From: Paragonimus skrjabini miyazakii
Lineage: Eukaryota > Platyhelminthes > Trematoda > Plagiorchiida > Troglotrematidae
Assembly (NCBI GenBank): GCA_014338405.1
Contig: JTDE01000702.1
Location: 46,985 to 110,984 of the forward strand
Reading direction: 5' to 3'
DNA: 64,000 nucleotides
In this document: positions 48,276 to 61,680 of the stretch, piece by piece
Numbering within the stretch: position 1 is the first letter of the stretch
Layout of the letters: the number at the start of each line of letters is the position of its first letter
Program-made: the position numbers and the translations under genes
The notes under the pieces: generated by a model
The model's input: only the letters and a program-made list of their open reading frames with translations
What the model was told of the DNA's origin: nothing
Databases searched by the model: none

Positions 48276-51200
48276 GTAAGCAGAGCACCTGGGTTGCGGG
48301 ATGTGATAGGCATGCTAAACATTCTACCTATGTATGCCCTCGAGGCAAACTCATCCTTCTGACCAGCTAGTGTTCGGGCAGGAAAGGCCCCACACTGAAA
48401 ACAAGCACAGACGGATGGTAAGCGTCTGGGTAGGTTCCGAAAGTCGGGATCTGCTTTCATGTTTACGGTCTCAAATGGCCGGTCATACTTTCGAGTCACT
48501 GCGTTTTAGTGTGATTTGTGCGATAGAACCGGATACAAAACGTAGACTTATCAAACTGGACCCGTCCAATTTGGGTCAACTTATTTGTGGTCTAACTGTT
48601 CGATCAACGGTGCGTAAGAATCTGATGTCAAGAATCGCTACACAAAAAACGACACTCAATCAGATTCAAACATGCATACCATTCAGCCTGAGGGTAGACA
48701 TTCCAGATTGAACACCAACCGTCGTTGATGAAAACATATGTAGAAGTTGTATAGAAAAGGATCGGTTTATAGAAGTAGGTAAGTTCAAGGCCCAATCTTA
48801 TGTGCTCCAACTTGAATGACATCTACAACTAGCCTCCGCGTTGTGCAACGGCTCAGTCGCATTGGCTATGGAAGTAGTTTCAGTTGGTGTTCAAATGTAT
48901 TCTGAATGGAAAAGGTTGCTGGATAAAATTATGATGTTTACTTGGATTCAGTAACACGAAAAGCATTATTCAACCAACTAAACATGTAATGGGAATAGAT
49001 GTTTGACACACCCAACTAAAATCGATTCCCATGTCTACTTTGTCTTACAATAGTTGGATAAAGTTAAATTGACGGTTAGATCGATGGATCGATTTATCAA
49101 CGGCTGTTAAACTTTCCGTTGGGAGGCTGTTCGGTCGATCAGTGTGTGACTGGTATTTCGAGTGCTTGCATACTACAATACATGTGTTACACCCAAAACT
49201 AAAACGCAGAGATGAGTTATGATGTCCATGATATTGGCTAACAACATTAACAGCTTGAGACAGGAACTATGGCGTTTATACCTTGAGCTATCTAGGTATT
49301 ACTCACATTCGTTTGTCTCTACATAATTCTCATCGTTCCCGATGCTAGTTTCACATACCCCAACGAGTTGTTATGATATTGCACTAATAGAGTTTCTAGA
49401 ATCTTCTAAACCAATTGACTCAAACTTGACGTAGCGGGTATACGGAGTGGAAAATTATACATCTCATCAAACTCATAACATTGTACGTCAGCTTACACTA
49501 ATACCTTACTATGTCAGTGAGCGTTAATTATAAAGAACCCAGACAAAGCTGTGTTCTTGAGACTAGATATGTTTATTCTGTCAAGATCACATCCCTTTTC
49601 TCAATTGTTCTGGTGTTTTCCAACTATAGTGGTCCACTGGTGGCTGCTGACGAGATTAACTGAGAAGACTTGCTAGTTTAGATAACTGTCTAATGTTGGC
49701 AATCCAATATGGTGTGTCTATTTCCATTAACTGTTTCACCGCTCCGTACTTTGACCCGTTTACACTTGTAGCTCTGCAGGAGTAGAACAATACTAGAGAA
49801 ACCTCTTAGTTCACCGCTGACTTGACATCGAGTCCCATAACTTATACCAAGACACGCGAAAATGATACCATCGTGTACTAAAGTAACAAGGTATGGTTCA
49901 GCACAATCTTCAACTCGATCACCTTTTCACCGTGGGCAAACCTTGAGGTACTACCTGGCAAACATGATGAGCCATCACTACTCCATCTAGGTTTTCTTGG
50001 AGAACGACAGGTCCTAACAGAAGTATGACGTTGTTACCGACCATTCACCCGGATTTATGGTTGCGCCCATCCCGAACAAATATATGACGGATTTCATGAC
50101 TGATAACCAAATAGGTTGTAGTTAAACCACAGTACGTCAATTCTGTTTACAATCAAGTCAGTTCCATCGGAACTAGCCGGAACAAGAGGATAAAGCTAGA
50201 CTGGCACAGGAAGTCACTGAGGTATGTAGATGGTTACTTCAGCACCAATCAAACGTAGGCACTGGGTACCTAAAACAGAGGGAGGAATTGGCACTCCAAT
50301 GGAGTATTCAGAGTAACAAGACGATGAAGCAACTGTATCAATGGACGATCCAGTCTACGAGCAGTTCGGCAGGTCTGCACAGTCGTTTAATTTTCACCAC
50401 TCTGTAGATGATGACAGATATCAAAGGAATGAACCCACTGAGGAAAAGGAGGCTTTGATGTTGCGACCACGATAGAATTTCAGTTGCTGAGAAAGCTACT
50501 ATCATTTGAACAAAAAGCCATACTGACTCGCTGTCAAAGGTTACAGTATGTTTTAGTTGTATACTCAAGCAGGGTTGTCGTTCACTATCAAACACCTGCA
50601 AACTATGTAACATGAACCAAGTAGCGTCACCATAAAATATACCACGGTACACTAGTTGTTATCCAGTGGTGTACAATACCATAGAAATATTCACGCAGGG
50701 CTGAAGTATAGATGGAACTGTTGGTGCTCCTGTTAAATCTATCCTCCACCTTGTCAAACGAACGTGGTTATCTCTAGTATGTTAGTGAAAACGTCCACTT
50801 TCAGATACTGTATTGTGCGTCTATGTTTGGCTAACACGATTCGTTTTTAATTACCCGGACATTTTGGCTGAAAACAATAACTTATGAGGATAAACTGATG
50901 TCGTATTGTAAAATCCTTAAAATAAATATACGGAACTTAGATCATGGTTTAATTATGTTGAATTCTTTCTCATAGGACAGACTACAGTGTGTATTTGTGT
51001 GTGAGGAAACATTTCACAAGTTGCCTAGAGTGTTATGCATAGAAACGCCTCATTCAAAGAAAACATGTTACACAGTGAGTTGAGTATTATGTAAAACACC
51101 TCTTACAGTGACCCGTGACTGGGAACTTTTAATGAAATCAGGCAAATACACACATACAGAGCAGGAAGCGGACATTTCGTAATGACTCGTCAGTACCAGA

Positions 51201-54200
51201 TTCATAGTGATAGGAATCGTGTCTCTGTAAAAACGTTTCAATATTCAGTAGCGATCCAAAAGAAAGTGATTTTTCAAAGAATCCTGACAGTCATAGAGAC
51301 ATACTCGTGTGAATAATGTATTCACTAGGATGCTTTTGTGTGACTATTGTGAATAGTCTTCTATTTGCCAAACCATGTTGAGTCAAAATGCACAAAATAG
51401 AACTTCCTTGCCTAATTCTTTATTAACGTTCTGACAGTATATAACCGCTATCCTTTTAATGGGAAAACGGTTACATCCAACCGTTGAGTTAGGCGTATTA
51501 GCGTCCTAACTATTGGTTTTCGGTCTTCCAGACAGTGTCTGTTGAAATTGTTGCACAATAGACACTATTTTGTTGACGTTCTTCAGCTCCGTCATTCAAC
51601 TGGTGCTATCAATTGACTAGTGCATAGAATTTAACTGGTTATGTTAAGTTTGAACATGGCAGTGGATCGGACACTTCATGGATGGAAGACACGGTAACGG
51701 GTCGACAAGTGAAGCTCACAAAAACAGGATGTCGCCATTCATAACATGCAGCAAGCGTCCGGCAGACTAAAGACAAACGTTGGACTAGGTCATCGCAACT
51801 GGTCACTACAGCCGACAAAAAGCCCCTGTTAGGCTGATCTGAGCACGCTGTCGTTTTGCTCCGGATTTCCCCCTTACCCATCACATAAAACTGCTGCAGC
51901 GTCCGTCTGCCCGTCTGCGCAATTAAACCTTTCAACCTAGCAAACTTCCTCGACGCCTCCTCGGCACCCCTTTGTAGACTGATTGATTTTAGTGTCCCCT
52001 CTAGGCGATCACTGTATAGGGAACACTAGTTGTGCACATATACACACATATACACTCTATTTCCCTTAATAAAAAGCGCTCGGGGAGTTTGAATACCACT
52101 GTCTGACTTTCATGAACGGTTTATTTTAGACTTCACACTCACAAAAGGCTGGGCTAGCGTACTTGTTAAAATGCCTTGACAACACGTTTCCGTGGTCATC
52201 TCGGTAGGTGAAATAGCGACCTCATGTTTATGAGTTAAACATGGTTCTACTGAAGGATCCATCAAGTGAAAACCTTTAATTTCATTCTGTTCCGTTGTCC
52301 GATCACATCTCTAGGGGTGACCCAGTAGCTGGTCCGTCATCTGGAAACAGTAATTTCTCAGTTAAGTTGAAATAACCCACTTCATTCATCTTGCTGCAGT
52401 CAGTCGACAACAGAATGGCCAATTGGTTGCTCGTGATATCAACAGCTCAGTGATAACCAACATCGAAGTGCATGAACTAAATGAAAAAATAATTGTCATC
52501 GTTTAGCCAAGGAGCATTTATTTTTACACTGATTTCCTCGAGGCACTGTTCTCGTCAGATTGAAAGAAACCGAACTGCAACAACAGTATTACAGTAAGAC
52601 GAAGGTGAGTTTGCAAGACCAGATTGAGCACGACTGCTCTTATCGAGTCAGGTGACATTCAGAGTAAGTGATTGTCTACTCTCTTGCTCTCCGGAGAAGA
52701 GAATGGTTGCGATAAATGCAGAGCAGGTGTCGGGACGTAAGATGGTCACGTGACAGAAAGATGTTCAGCGCCAGCCTGTGCGGAACAGGATGGCGTCTTT
52801 CACTTGGCAATGTGTGCATAACGAGATCAATGGAGGATCGCGGGCAGGTTGTTTAAAGACTAGTTTTCCGTATACCATTCACCAAGACAGTTAGTGTCCC
52901 ACCTCGAAAATTAATAACTGGAGATGAACCGTGGGTGTTTACCTTTCGTGGTTGATATGACGAAGCACATTTGTTGTTGAGTGACCTACCCCTCTATATG
53001 GACGTGGTTCATATCACAACAGACTAGCACAGTAGTTAAAAACACATAATCCTATCAGCCTCGAGCCCACAACTCGTGATGTATTCATGTTTAGACTCGG
53101 TGTGGTAAAGAAATCCGGACAACGTGCTGAACCAGCAACTTGTGTTATAAATCGTGTTCTTGTTCACTCCGTTACACGCCTACGAGCATGACTTGAGAGA
53201 AGGTGGTAAAATATAGCACATCCTCTATGGCGACCACTCCTACGGGTTATGAAAACCGATCGCTTTGGAGGAAGGACACTGACAAGGGATTCATCCATTT
53301 TTGTCGTTATTCAGAAAAGCAAAAAGAAGTTGTGTTATGGTTCGTTAATTGATTGTTTACCCTCAACACACCTGACCTGTTGAATATGTAAATTGTATAA
53401 AGTAGGTAAACAGAAACAAATAGAGACGAGGATCTCAAACCAGCGACTTTGCTACTTCGAGTCCCACATTATCTTACAATAACAGATCATCAACTTGATT
53501 CACTTAACACATCCTAACATATGTATTCAAAAAACCAGTCACCGTAAAGGTCGTGGCAGAATAAATGCCCTTATGAGTGAGCGATCTTTGTGGTGGAAAT
53601 TCATCAACTGTTCTGGCTTAGATTAAACCTGTCGGACGGACACATCTGCATCATGACCTGCTTGAACTGCTTGCAATTACGATGCATGGAGTTTAAAACC
53701 CTACAAAACTGTTTTATCAATACACCCTAAAACCAAAACCAAAGCTAACAGTGACAGTGTTCACCCCAGAAACAAATTTACTAAAGAAACGCTCCAGTTC
53801 AGAAAGTAATTTTTCACAGTAATACATTTTTACAGTTGGTCCTTTCATCCAAGTACTAACTATCCCGTAACCATACAGAATACACTTCTTCAGGCTTGAA
53901 ATGAGTTCGTTCTTTTCGGAAAGAAACAGTACAATAGTCATGCGGAAAAATACCCAGCCAGCTTGCACACTGACAGCAACAGAAATTAATACGGAACATA
54001 ATTTCGTTTGTCACACATCCTCATACATCGTTCTGGTAGGCTAATATCTTATATAGATCCAGCTAATGAAACTAGTCTAGGAGTTACTCAGCCAAAGACG
54101 GTAAATCAGCACACATTAAATGTTCGCTGTAATTTCTGAACCGTGCTGTTCAGGACTGACTTGTTGCAATTGCAAACTCACAGAGGATATCAAAGAATTT

Positions 54201-54764
54201 GTTTCAGCTATGAACATCCGCACTTCTTGATTCAACTGATGCAATAGCAACAGAACTACAGGACATTCCGTTAGAAATCAGAAAGGAAAGAATCCACAAT
54301 TGTTTAATTTGAGAAGTTCATTTGAACGTCATTCACACTCTCTCTCTCTCACACACACTGTGCCTTACTACCTGATTCCGAGTACAGTTGCAACAGCAGT
54401 TACGATGCGCTGTTCTTCCAGACGATAGTGGCTACATTGAACTCATAATTACGTGGCTATTATCTAGAACTGGGTGGTCGAACGATAGTTCAACTCGTGA
54501 GTACAGTCATGTTGTTACATGATAACAACTGTTAGCTGATGCAACGCCAACTGGTTTCTTCACGATTTTTTTAAAAACCCGACTAGCTTAGAATCACTAA
54601 GATTGCATTATAAGTCCGTAACAATCATAACACATTGCAAGTCAGAATCAGTGGATAACTTGTTTATTTATTTCAAAATACTGAAAACTGTCTTTATAGA
54701 GCACAAGGGATAATCACATACGCACGCTTTGTTGACGTTTATTGACACATCAATTTGTCACATA
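48276..54764. other. Non-coding sequence, no recognised gene
   Basis: Only short open frames (up to 125 codons at 48334-48711) without recognisable motifs. A short CT/CA-rich simple tract lies at about 54338-54360. A segment at 51930-52080 has higher GC and ends in an AATAAA-bearing stretch, possibly part of an LTR, but no partner was found. Confidence 0.5.
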
Positions 54765-55175
54765 GATTGAACATCATCCATAATTGATCGCAACTGTCGC
54801 ATCCCCATAAGCTGTTCAGTCGGCCCCTTTCGAAAAGAAGCACTAGACTCGAGTTTCGCTCTCATTAGAGCTCGTCAGTGGTGCATATCATCGCCACTGC
54901 CGGGACTTGAACCACAGACACGCTGTTCATGAGGCAACCATGTTTACTACTGCGCCATTGACCTCACGTTAGGCACGACCGAATTATCATATGTGAACAC
55001 TCAACCACTTTCGCTTGTGAGTAATGATCAGGTTGCCCGATCGCCTCGGTAGGAGACACAGTTACTGTCTTTTAACTTCAATCGGTGACCCCTCGACTAG
55101 GACTTCTCTCCAAGTTGAAATCATAGAAATCCTTGACTTGTTGAGCGCTATTTGATTACTGATGCGTAGTAGGGG
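54765..55175 (-). repeat. tRNA-derived SINE-like repeat, family B, best copy
   Basis: On the minus strand, TGGCGCAGTAGTAAACATGG (box A) and TGTGGTTCAAGTCCCGGCAG (box B) are about 30 bases apart, as in a tRNA. A body with GACGAGCTCTAATGAGAGCG and GGGGCCGACTGAACAGC follows. Upstream of the tRNA-like part (higher coordinates) similarity to 17690-17840 continues to about 55175, so the unit is at least 400 bp and may be composite. Related copies lie at 17515 and 21615. Confidence 0.82.
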
Positions 55176-55679
55176 ATTTTGATTTTCATATATATTTGTC
55201 ACACCATATTTACATCGATTGGGATCCATGACATTAAAATGCCGTCCCCTTCAACAATAGTGAGTACCACCGTAGAAAATTTGTGACTCTCTTCGGGTGG
55301 TGCTTCTTCTCATGTTCGTCAGCCCTTCCCTGTCCTTAGCAATGCTTATGAGGCCGGGTAAGCCATTAGTTATTAAGCCAATTATGAACAGGCTCATTTA
55401 AGTTGAATGAAAACCAGAACAGCACTCATTATTCTGGAAGGGACCAAATTGTGAAAAACTAGGCATCGGTTTGAACCGAACCGGCGACAGGAATGGCGTG
55501 CCAGGACGTACCAGATTAGATATGAAACCAGTTCGAGAACTCACTTATCCGCAAATGGATGTTTTCTAAATTAATGAGTCTACCAAACTGTTTACCACTA
55601 ACACAAGTTCGATGCTTAGAGGTGAGATTGATGTTTCCCAACCTGAGCCGCTTAAGAAATCCTGCTGGGGCCGTCACTT

Positions 55680-55860
55680 CAGTGAATCATTTAGTGGATT
55701 CGCGGTAATGTGGGCGAGTAACAGAGTTCATATGTGAAACTGTTGAGATTTCCGCTTGGTGTCGTAGCTCAGTTCAATTCAGTGCATTTGCTCTGTCTGG
55801 ACATTGTTACTGTCATTGATTCGAACCCAGCCAGGGCGCAGTTTCCATAACTGTCGCTCC
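55680..55860 (+). repeat. tRNA-derived SINE-like repeat, family A
   Basis: Contains GAAACTGTTGAGATTTCCGC, GTCGTAGCTCAGTTCAATTC (box A with an insertion), TCTGTCTGGACATTGTTACT and GATTCGAACCCAGCC (box B), in the order of the other family A copies. Confidence 0.78.
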
Positions 55861-58800
55861 CAAATTAGTAATTTTACCAAACTACTTATCGGTAAAACAA
55901 GAATCGTTCGCTGGTTTTCGAAACATCAGTCATGGAGACATGCTATCCGTATGTAGATGGCCGAGTTCACCCATCAATTCCTTTGCTCTTGGACTTCCGT
56001 CATGAGCTTTTTGCCATCTGTTTCACACAACAGCCAACGCCAACAATATGACTAATTAAACAGCATGGTATATGACCGCAATGAGTGGCCTGAAGCAGAT
56101 GGAGTGGACTGCAATCCAGAAGCGTCCAACTAGCAGCAAAATGATGGCAGCGACATGACCACTGTTGAGTAGTGGGGGCATGAGTAACATGGGCTAGACT
56201 GCATGACTAAGAGTTGTGTGAATTTTGATGGCAGATGACGCCGTGGTGTGACATGCACATGTTGACATAATTATGCGTCCGCCATGGACGTGTTCCAAAG
56301 TGTCAACATATTGAATCAGTGTTATCCAAAGTGTCCGTATTTTGTGCTGACCCATTTTAGTCTACACAACAAAATGTGAGGGATGTGAGTGGAAAAGTAA
56401 TTAAAAATAGAATAAACCTAGCCTGTCAATTACCTGAGTGTCATGGACACTGTTAGTAATTCACTTGTTTTGATCTCGTTTTATGGGTAACTGGAAACAG
56501 CATAGTACAAACATTACGTTTGATCCATACGGTCTGTAACCATCAACTGTTGTGAAGTTAGATAATCCATAATTGTTTCGTGATTTCATACAGTATGTCT
56601 CAGTTGATTATCAAGGCAATGTTTGTGTTTTTCGTCCCAGTTCGCAGTCTCAGTAATGTCATACTTTACGACCGACTTTTGTGAGACACATAAGAAAAGG
56701 CATATAAGACTACTCATCAGTAATATAAGAGGGAGACAAAGACTTACAGCTTTGCTGCCTCTTCAAACGTTCTTGCTCTTAGTTTCTCGTTTGTTATGTC
56801 ATACGCTATATTGTGAGACCAGCGAATACGTTGTTCGACTTTCCAAAAAATGTCACTCACGTGACTTCAGCACTACTTCTGTTGGTTCCCAACAGATAGT
56901 CACTTTGTTCACAATGTTTTGTCCTCAAAAATGCATCTTTTCGACACTGATCGTTAAGTGTTGGGTCAAGTCCCTATGTGTCTGAATAAGCCAGTTTTGT
57001 AGGAATGACACAGAATCCGTTACTTAAATGAAGGAACGGACGTTTTTGCCATCAGCTCTAACCGCACACTATATCGAGTCGAAGATTGAATCCGTAAGTG
57101 GTCTGAACAGTCGCCTAAGACATACATTTAAGTGGTCTATCTTAACTAATGGACAAACAAACTACCCCATTCTTAATTCCGAAGAAATTGTTGAACAGTA
57201 TTAGTATGAAAACATATACAAGGTTATCAACTATATTTTGAGCTGTAACCTATATTGTGATGGCAACCATGTTATTTTTGTTAGAAAACAAAGACGGTGC
57301 ATTTTTGTCACACACACACACACACATCTGCGATGTTCACTGAATGTCAGAGAACAGAAAGTTGGAGATTAACAATAAGAGAGTAATTACACGTGACGTG
57401 TGTTGAATAACACGGTGGTGTTTACAACACAGCTAAAAATCAAAGGTGTGATCGTCGTTGAGGCAAGGAGTTGATTTATGACCCAATAATGGCTGTTTAA
57501 CTGACCGTTGATGGCCCTGGGAATACAGAACACATTCTAGTATGGTAATGACCTGGGAACATTCTGGGCAGAATTGCTGTATTGTTGGAGGCTGCACCGT
57601 TATCAAATTCAATTCACGTGATATCGTTACACAACCGTATACAATTACCTTTGCAGTGATACAAAGTATAATAGGTCTGGGGAAATCTTTTGCATATAAC
57701 CCATGAGAAAATTCCAGGTGTTTAGGCACACGTATGTTCGAATAGACACTGTCTCAGCTAATTTGCCAACCCTTCTAACTGCGCGCATACTACTATAGTC
57801 ACTTATTTATGCGCTCTTAAGTTTGTTGAACAGTTGTGCAAATAAGTTATTGTTGAATCATACAGGCAATGCCTCTAGCGACCATAAACCGCAGTAGATG
57901 TCTTGAATCCTGGCGTATATGCTATCCTGATGACCGTTCACAACTCATCAATCTCTAAGACTTTATCGACCATCCTTCACCTTGTACCTAGAAATATCTG
58001 ATTGGTACTCTTTGATTGCAATGAGTTTAATGGTGATGACCATTCAAGATGTTGGTATCCATGCATTTTCATATCCATTTGACATGGTTTTTAAAATATT
58101 TTTTCACGTCGGTCACCTTTTTAATGTTTACAATAATGCGTGAAATGAATTCATTTAGCAATTTACGCTTTATGACTACTCTTTCTTTAACTGGCGCAAA
58201 GTGGTTTGAGAAAATGAACAGGAAAAATGAAAATAACTGTTATATGTAGCGTGGCAATGAACACAGGTGTGCAATGCCAATTAGACTGACAGAGCCTGAG
58301 TAAAACATAACATCATCATAGGTTTTATTATGATGTTTTAACTGTTTGTGATGTTTATAATTAGTTTCAATAATTTCTTACCACATTTGATATATGAACA
58401 ATCAATCACCTCACATTTGCCGGTGACTATTCAGTGGGTGAAGATTGTTCAACCGAACTTGATAAAAAACCCTACTCTAACGTCGCTTGTTCTATCGTGT
58501 AGTCAACCACTGCTGTCATTATAAGGGGCCAGACAGCTGTATCGTGCAGGTAACAGCATAATGACAGTTGTGGTCATATCCTATGTGGACGCATCAGTGC
58601 ACTGCGCTTACGCCAGTCGACTCAACACAAAACGAATGCAGTTTGTACGTGAGTTTTCACCCTAAACACAGCTAAATTACGGCGGAAAAACCCGTAGACT
58701 TAACAACGAAATATTGACATTACGCAACCATAAATAACATGTGTTTGCTAATGCTCTGCAGATGGTGGCAATGCTGGCGTACACAATGATGAGAATTTGA

Positions 58801-59869
58801 TATTCAGCACTTATCCGTACACCTAACTGACAAGATGCTCATGTCCGTGTGTTGATGATAACTAATCAGGAAGGTCAGAGTCCGTAGTGTGCACTCTGCT
58901 TATCAATATCCGCAATTTCTCCACAACCCACCTGTTTGGGCAAGGTTGGGCAACACATTGAACCTATCAATCCAAAGATTTATCTGATTCACTAAGGGCT
59001 GTTGTAGTCAGTGTGGTATCTATCCCACATGACTAATGGAGGGGGCGAAATTTGAATTAATTCCCCATATAATATGTGCTACCGAGGACACTCATTGGCC
59101 GAGTTGCTATGGTCTTCAAGTCTGATTGTCTATGGTCTGCTTGAAAAGAAGAGAACAAATACGAGTTCACTATAGTTGGATAGACCATTACGGTGGTTTG
59201 AAAGAACCTGATAGGTGTAAACAAGCATGAAGACAGCTTTGGTGCGTTTTTGAGAATGCACACCACGAAACACTTGAGATATACGTGTTAGAACCTGTGA
59301 TGACGGCAACCAAGATGAGGCTAGTAATTGACCACAACAATCTTATAAGACTATTCTATTTATTGCAAAAATATTTACGTTTAACAAATATAGTCTGCAA
59401 ATCTAATTGCATGTACTCAGGATGCATTAGAGTATGACAATTGAAAAGACAATTGAAAAAGACGGTCACGTCAAAGTTGTCAATGTATCATGGAAGGTGC
59501 TCAATTTGAAGTAACTTGTATGAAATACACTTACTGTAATTGTTAAGAGTTGTGATAGAAATAATAGTCTGGGTGCATAGTTGTTCGCTAAGGTTGGTGT
59601 ACAAATTGCAAACATTTCACTCTGGAAACAATTGACACTAATATTGCGTACGGGTTTGAGCTCACATGTTTGTGACGGGTAGGGGTAGCTTAACTTTCCT
59701 CTTTACAGAGAAAGATATGATACCCTTCTGACTTGAAATTTAATCACTTACGTATGATTGCTTTACCACTTTGGACCGGTCGGTTAGATTTTCTTTCGAA
59801 CTTTCATATGATTGTTTATCTCGCATGGATCTTTGACGACTGATTCACTACGTTCATTTTGGTGTTTAG
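55861..59869. other. Non-coding sequence, no recognised gene
   Basis: Holds an (AC)n run at 57309-57326. Open frames of 120 codons (56623-56985, plus) and 98 codons (57433-57729, minus) show no recognisable motif. Confidence 0.55.
57309..57326. repeat. (CA)n microsatellite
   Basis: Nine uninterrupted CA units. Confidence 0.93.
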
Positions 59870-61680
59870 ACGGGGTCACAATTGCTTCTCCTCAGGCTTT
59901 TCCCTCTCAATGATTCGCAGATTTTGTTTAAGTTACGGTAGAACCTATCGAACTGATTGTTGAATATTAGGCTTCCAGAAAACCTCCTACATGAGCGGCG
60001 TTTGCCTTAGCAAGCATTCTGGTAGAGTCCATGCGAAATTTCTGCCCTTTTTGATATTCGTGGACAGATATCAGTGGAACCTAATCGTATCTCTGGATAG
60101 CTAAATCTTGTTTGTGAGTTCTGGTAAATATTTTTAATTTGCTCCGTCCGGTGTAATGTTTTTTCCCCAGTCATTCTATTTGATTTTCCGCGCCGTGTTT
60201 CTTTTACTAATGAATTTCAGTTGTTAAATTGATTTGAATATGATTGCACTTGATTTATGTTCTATCATGTGGTCATGTGATAGTAGAAGTTTTGTAGTCA
60301 CTTGCTGTTTTAGTGTGGAATAGAACAATCCGTTTTGTTGATTATTTCATATAGCTTGAATTTCTTTTGTTTTTGCAGCAGATTGCGTCGGATTAGACTT
60401 CATGGCTATCAGTCACAAAGTTAAACTCTATTTCTTTCTTTCTGAGTTCTGCTGTATCACAATTTGTTTCTACTCTTCTTAAGAGAGTCCGAATATAGCA
60501 TGTTTTATGGCAATTTACTTGGTTACTGTGAAGAGTGAAGACTTGATCCACGCGTATTTGTTTTTGATAAACCAAAGAATGCAGTGTTCCGTCAGATTTT
60601 TCGTTGATTGTTGTGTTTAACAAAAACAGGTTATTGTCGTTTTCCCTATCCACGTTGAAATTGATATGGTTGAAAAGTTGTTGTATAGCTTGTGTTTATT
60701 CATTGGCTCGAAGCTCTTGAGTGGTACAGAGGTACCATACAAACATCGTATTCGCAATTCCCAAATGACTTTCGGCAGCACAATGTTCTCCAGCTTCTGC
60801 ATGAGTGACTAGGCGATGAATCCAGATATAGAAGATTCCATTGAAATTTCTTTCACATGCTAGTAGGCTCAGCTGCTGAGTCTGAGGTATATACACAGAC
60901 ACAGTTCAACATGGTCGCAGATATACTCTGGTTTTAAGGATTTATTTGGTCGCGGTTTCTCTTCAGATAGTCCTCGGAACGTTTCTTTAAACAGAGTAAG
61001 GTCGACTGGAACGAAAAACGCCATGACATCAAACGAAGTCAAAGCTTCCTATAATTCCAGTTTGACCTCTCATTTTTTATCTATGAAGTTGACCCTTGTG
61101 ATCAATCGGGAAAGGATCATAACGGTTTCCATAGGTCATCAGCCAGGTATGGATACTATTGCCTGCAATAGGCTACCTTCCTTGTGTATTTTTGATAGTC
61201 CGTACGACTGAGCACTGTCTGTATTTTTCGTTTGCAGTTTCCAAAGTTTTTGATTATCTGTTCAAGTCCAACTATTTAACTGGTATTTCTCGCCAGTTTT
61301 ACGGTAAGATTGACATTAACTGGGCGGTAGGTCTTATATTCCCGATTCAACTGGCTTTGTTCACAATGATCGTCGTTCGTTCCCTGTCAGGTGATAGAGT
61401 GAAAATGCTGTCATTGCTGGGTTGCCCACTGTCTCCACTTCGACTTTCATGAAAGTACTGAACCATCTGCTGGGAGTCGTAACTAGAACGATAGTTCATG
61501 GGATTTCACTGCGTATTGCACATTGACGAAATAGTAATTGCAGATTGTACCTATCTCGTTGAAACCGAATTTCGTAATAGGACCATTTTGTAATGACCAG
61601 TCTGATAGGTTCTTGATCCATGTGTTGTGGCTGTTGTGTGTTCTATACCAGTTTTGATGGCTTTTCTTCAATGTGATTTC
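59870..61680 (-). mobile_element. Decayed Penelope-like element with GIY-YIG endonuclease remnant
   Basis: Reading the minus strand downward, blocks of a Penelope-like reverse transcriptase appear in order. WIKNLSDWSLQNG (about 61610) is the conserved N-terminal LSDR-type motif. LTSFDVMAFF (about 61045) carries the first catalytic Asp. MESSISGFIA and LMQKLENIVLP (60830-60770) form the next block. The YVDD box that should follow (about 60735) is lost to a small deletion. FNHINFNVDRENDNNLFLL and DGTLHSLVYQKQIRVDQV (60680-60540) come next. Finally KKHYTGRSKLKIFTRTHK (about 60165-60110), ISVHEYQKGQKFRMDS and AHVGGFLEA (to about 59965) represent the GIY-YIG endonuclease. Frames change several times with stops, so the element is dead. 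Plus-strand open frames across this stretch are antisense by-products. Confidence 0.88.
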
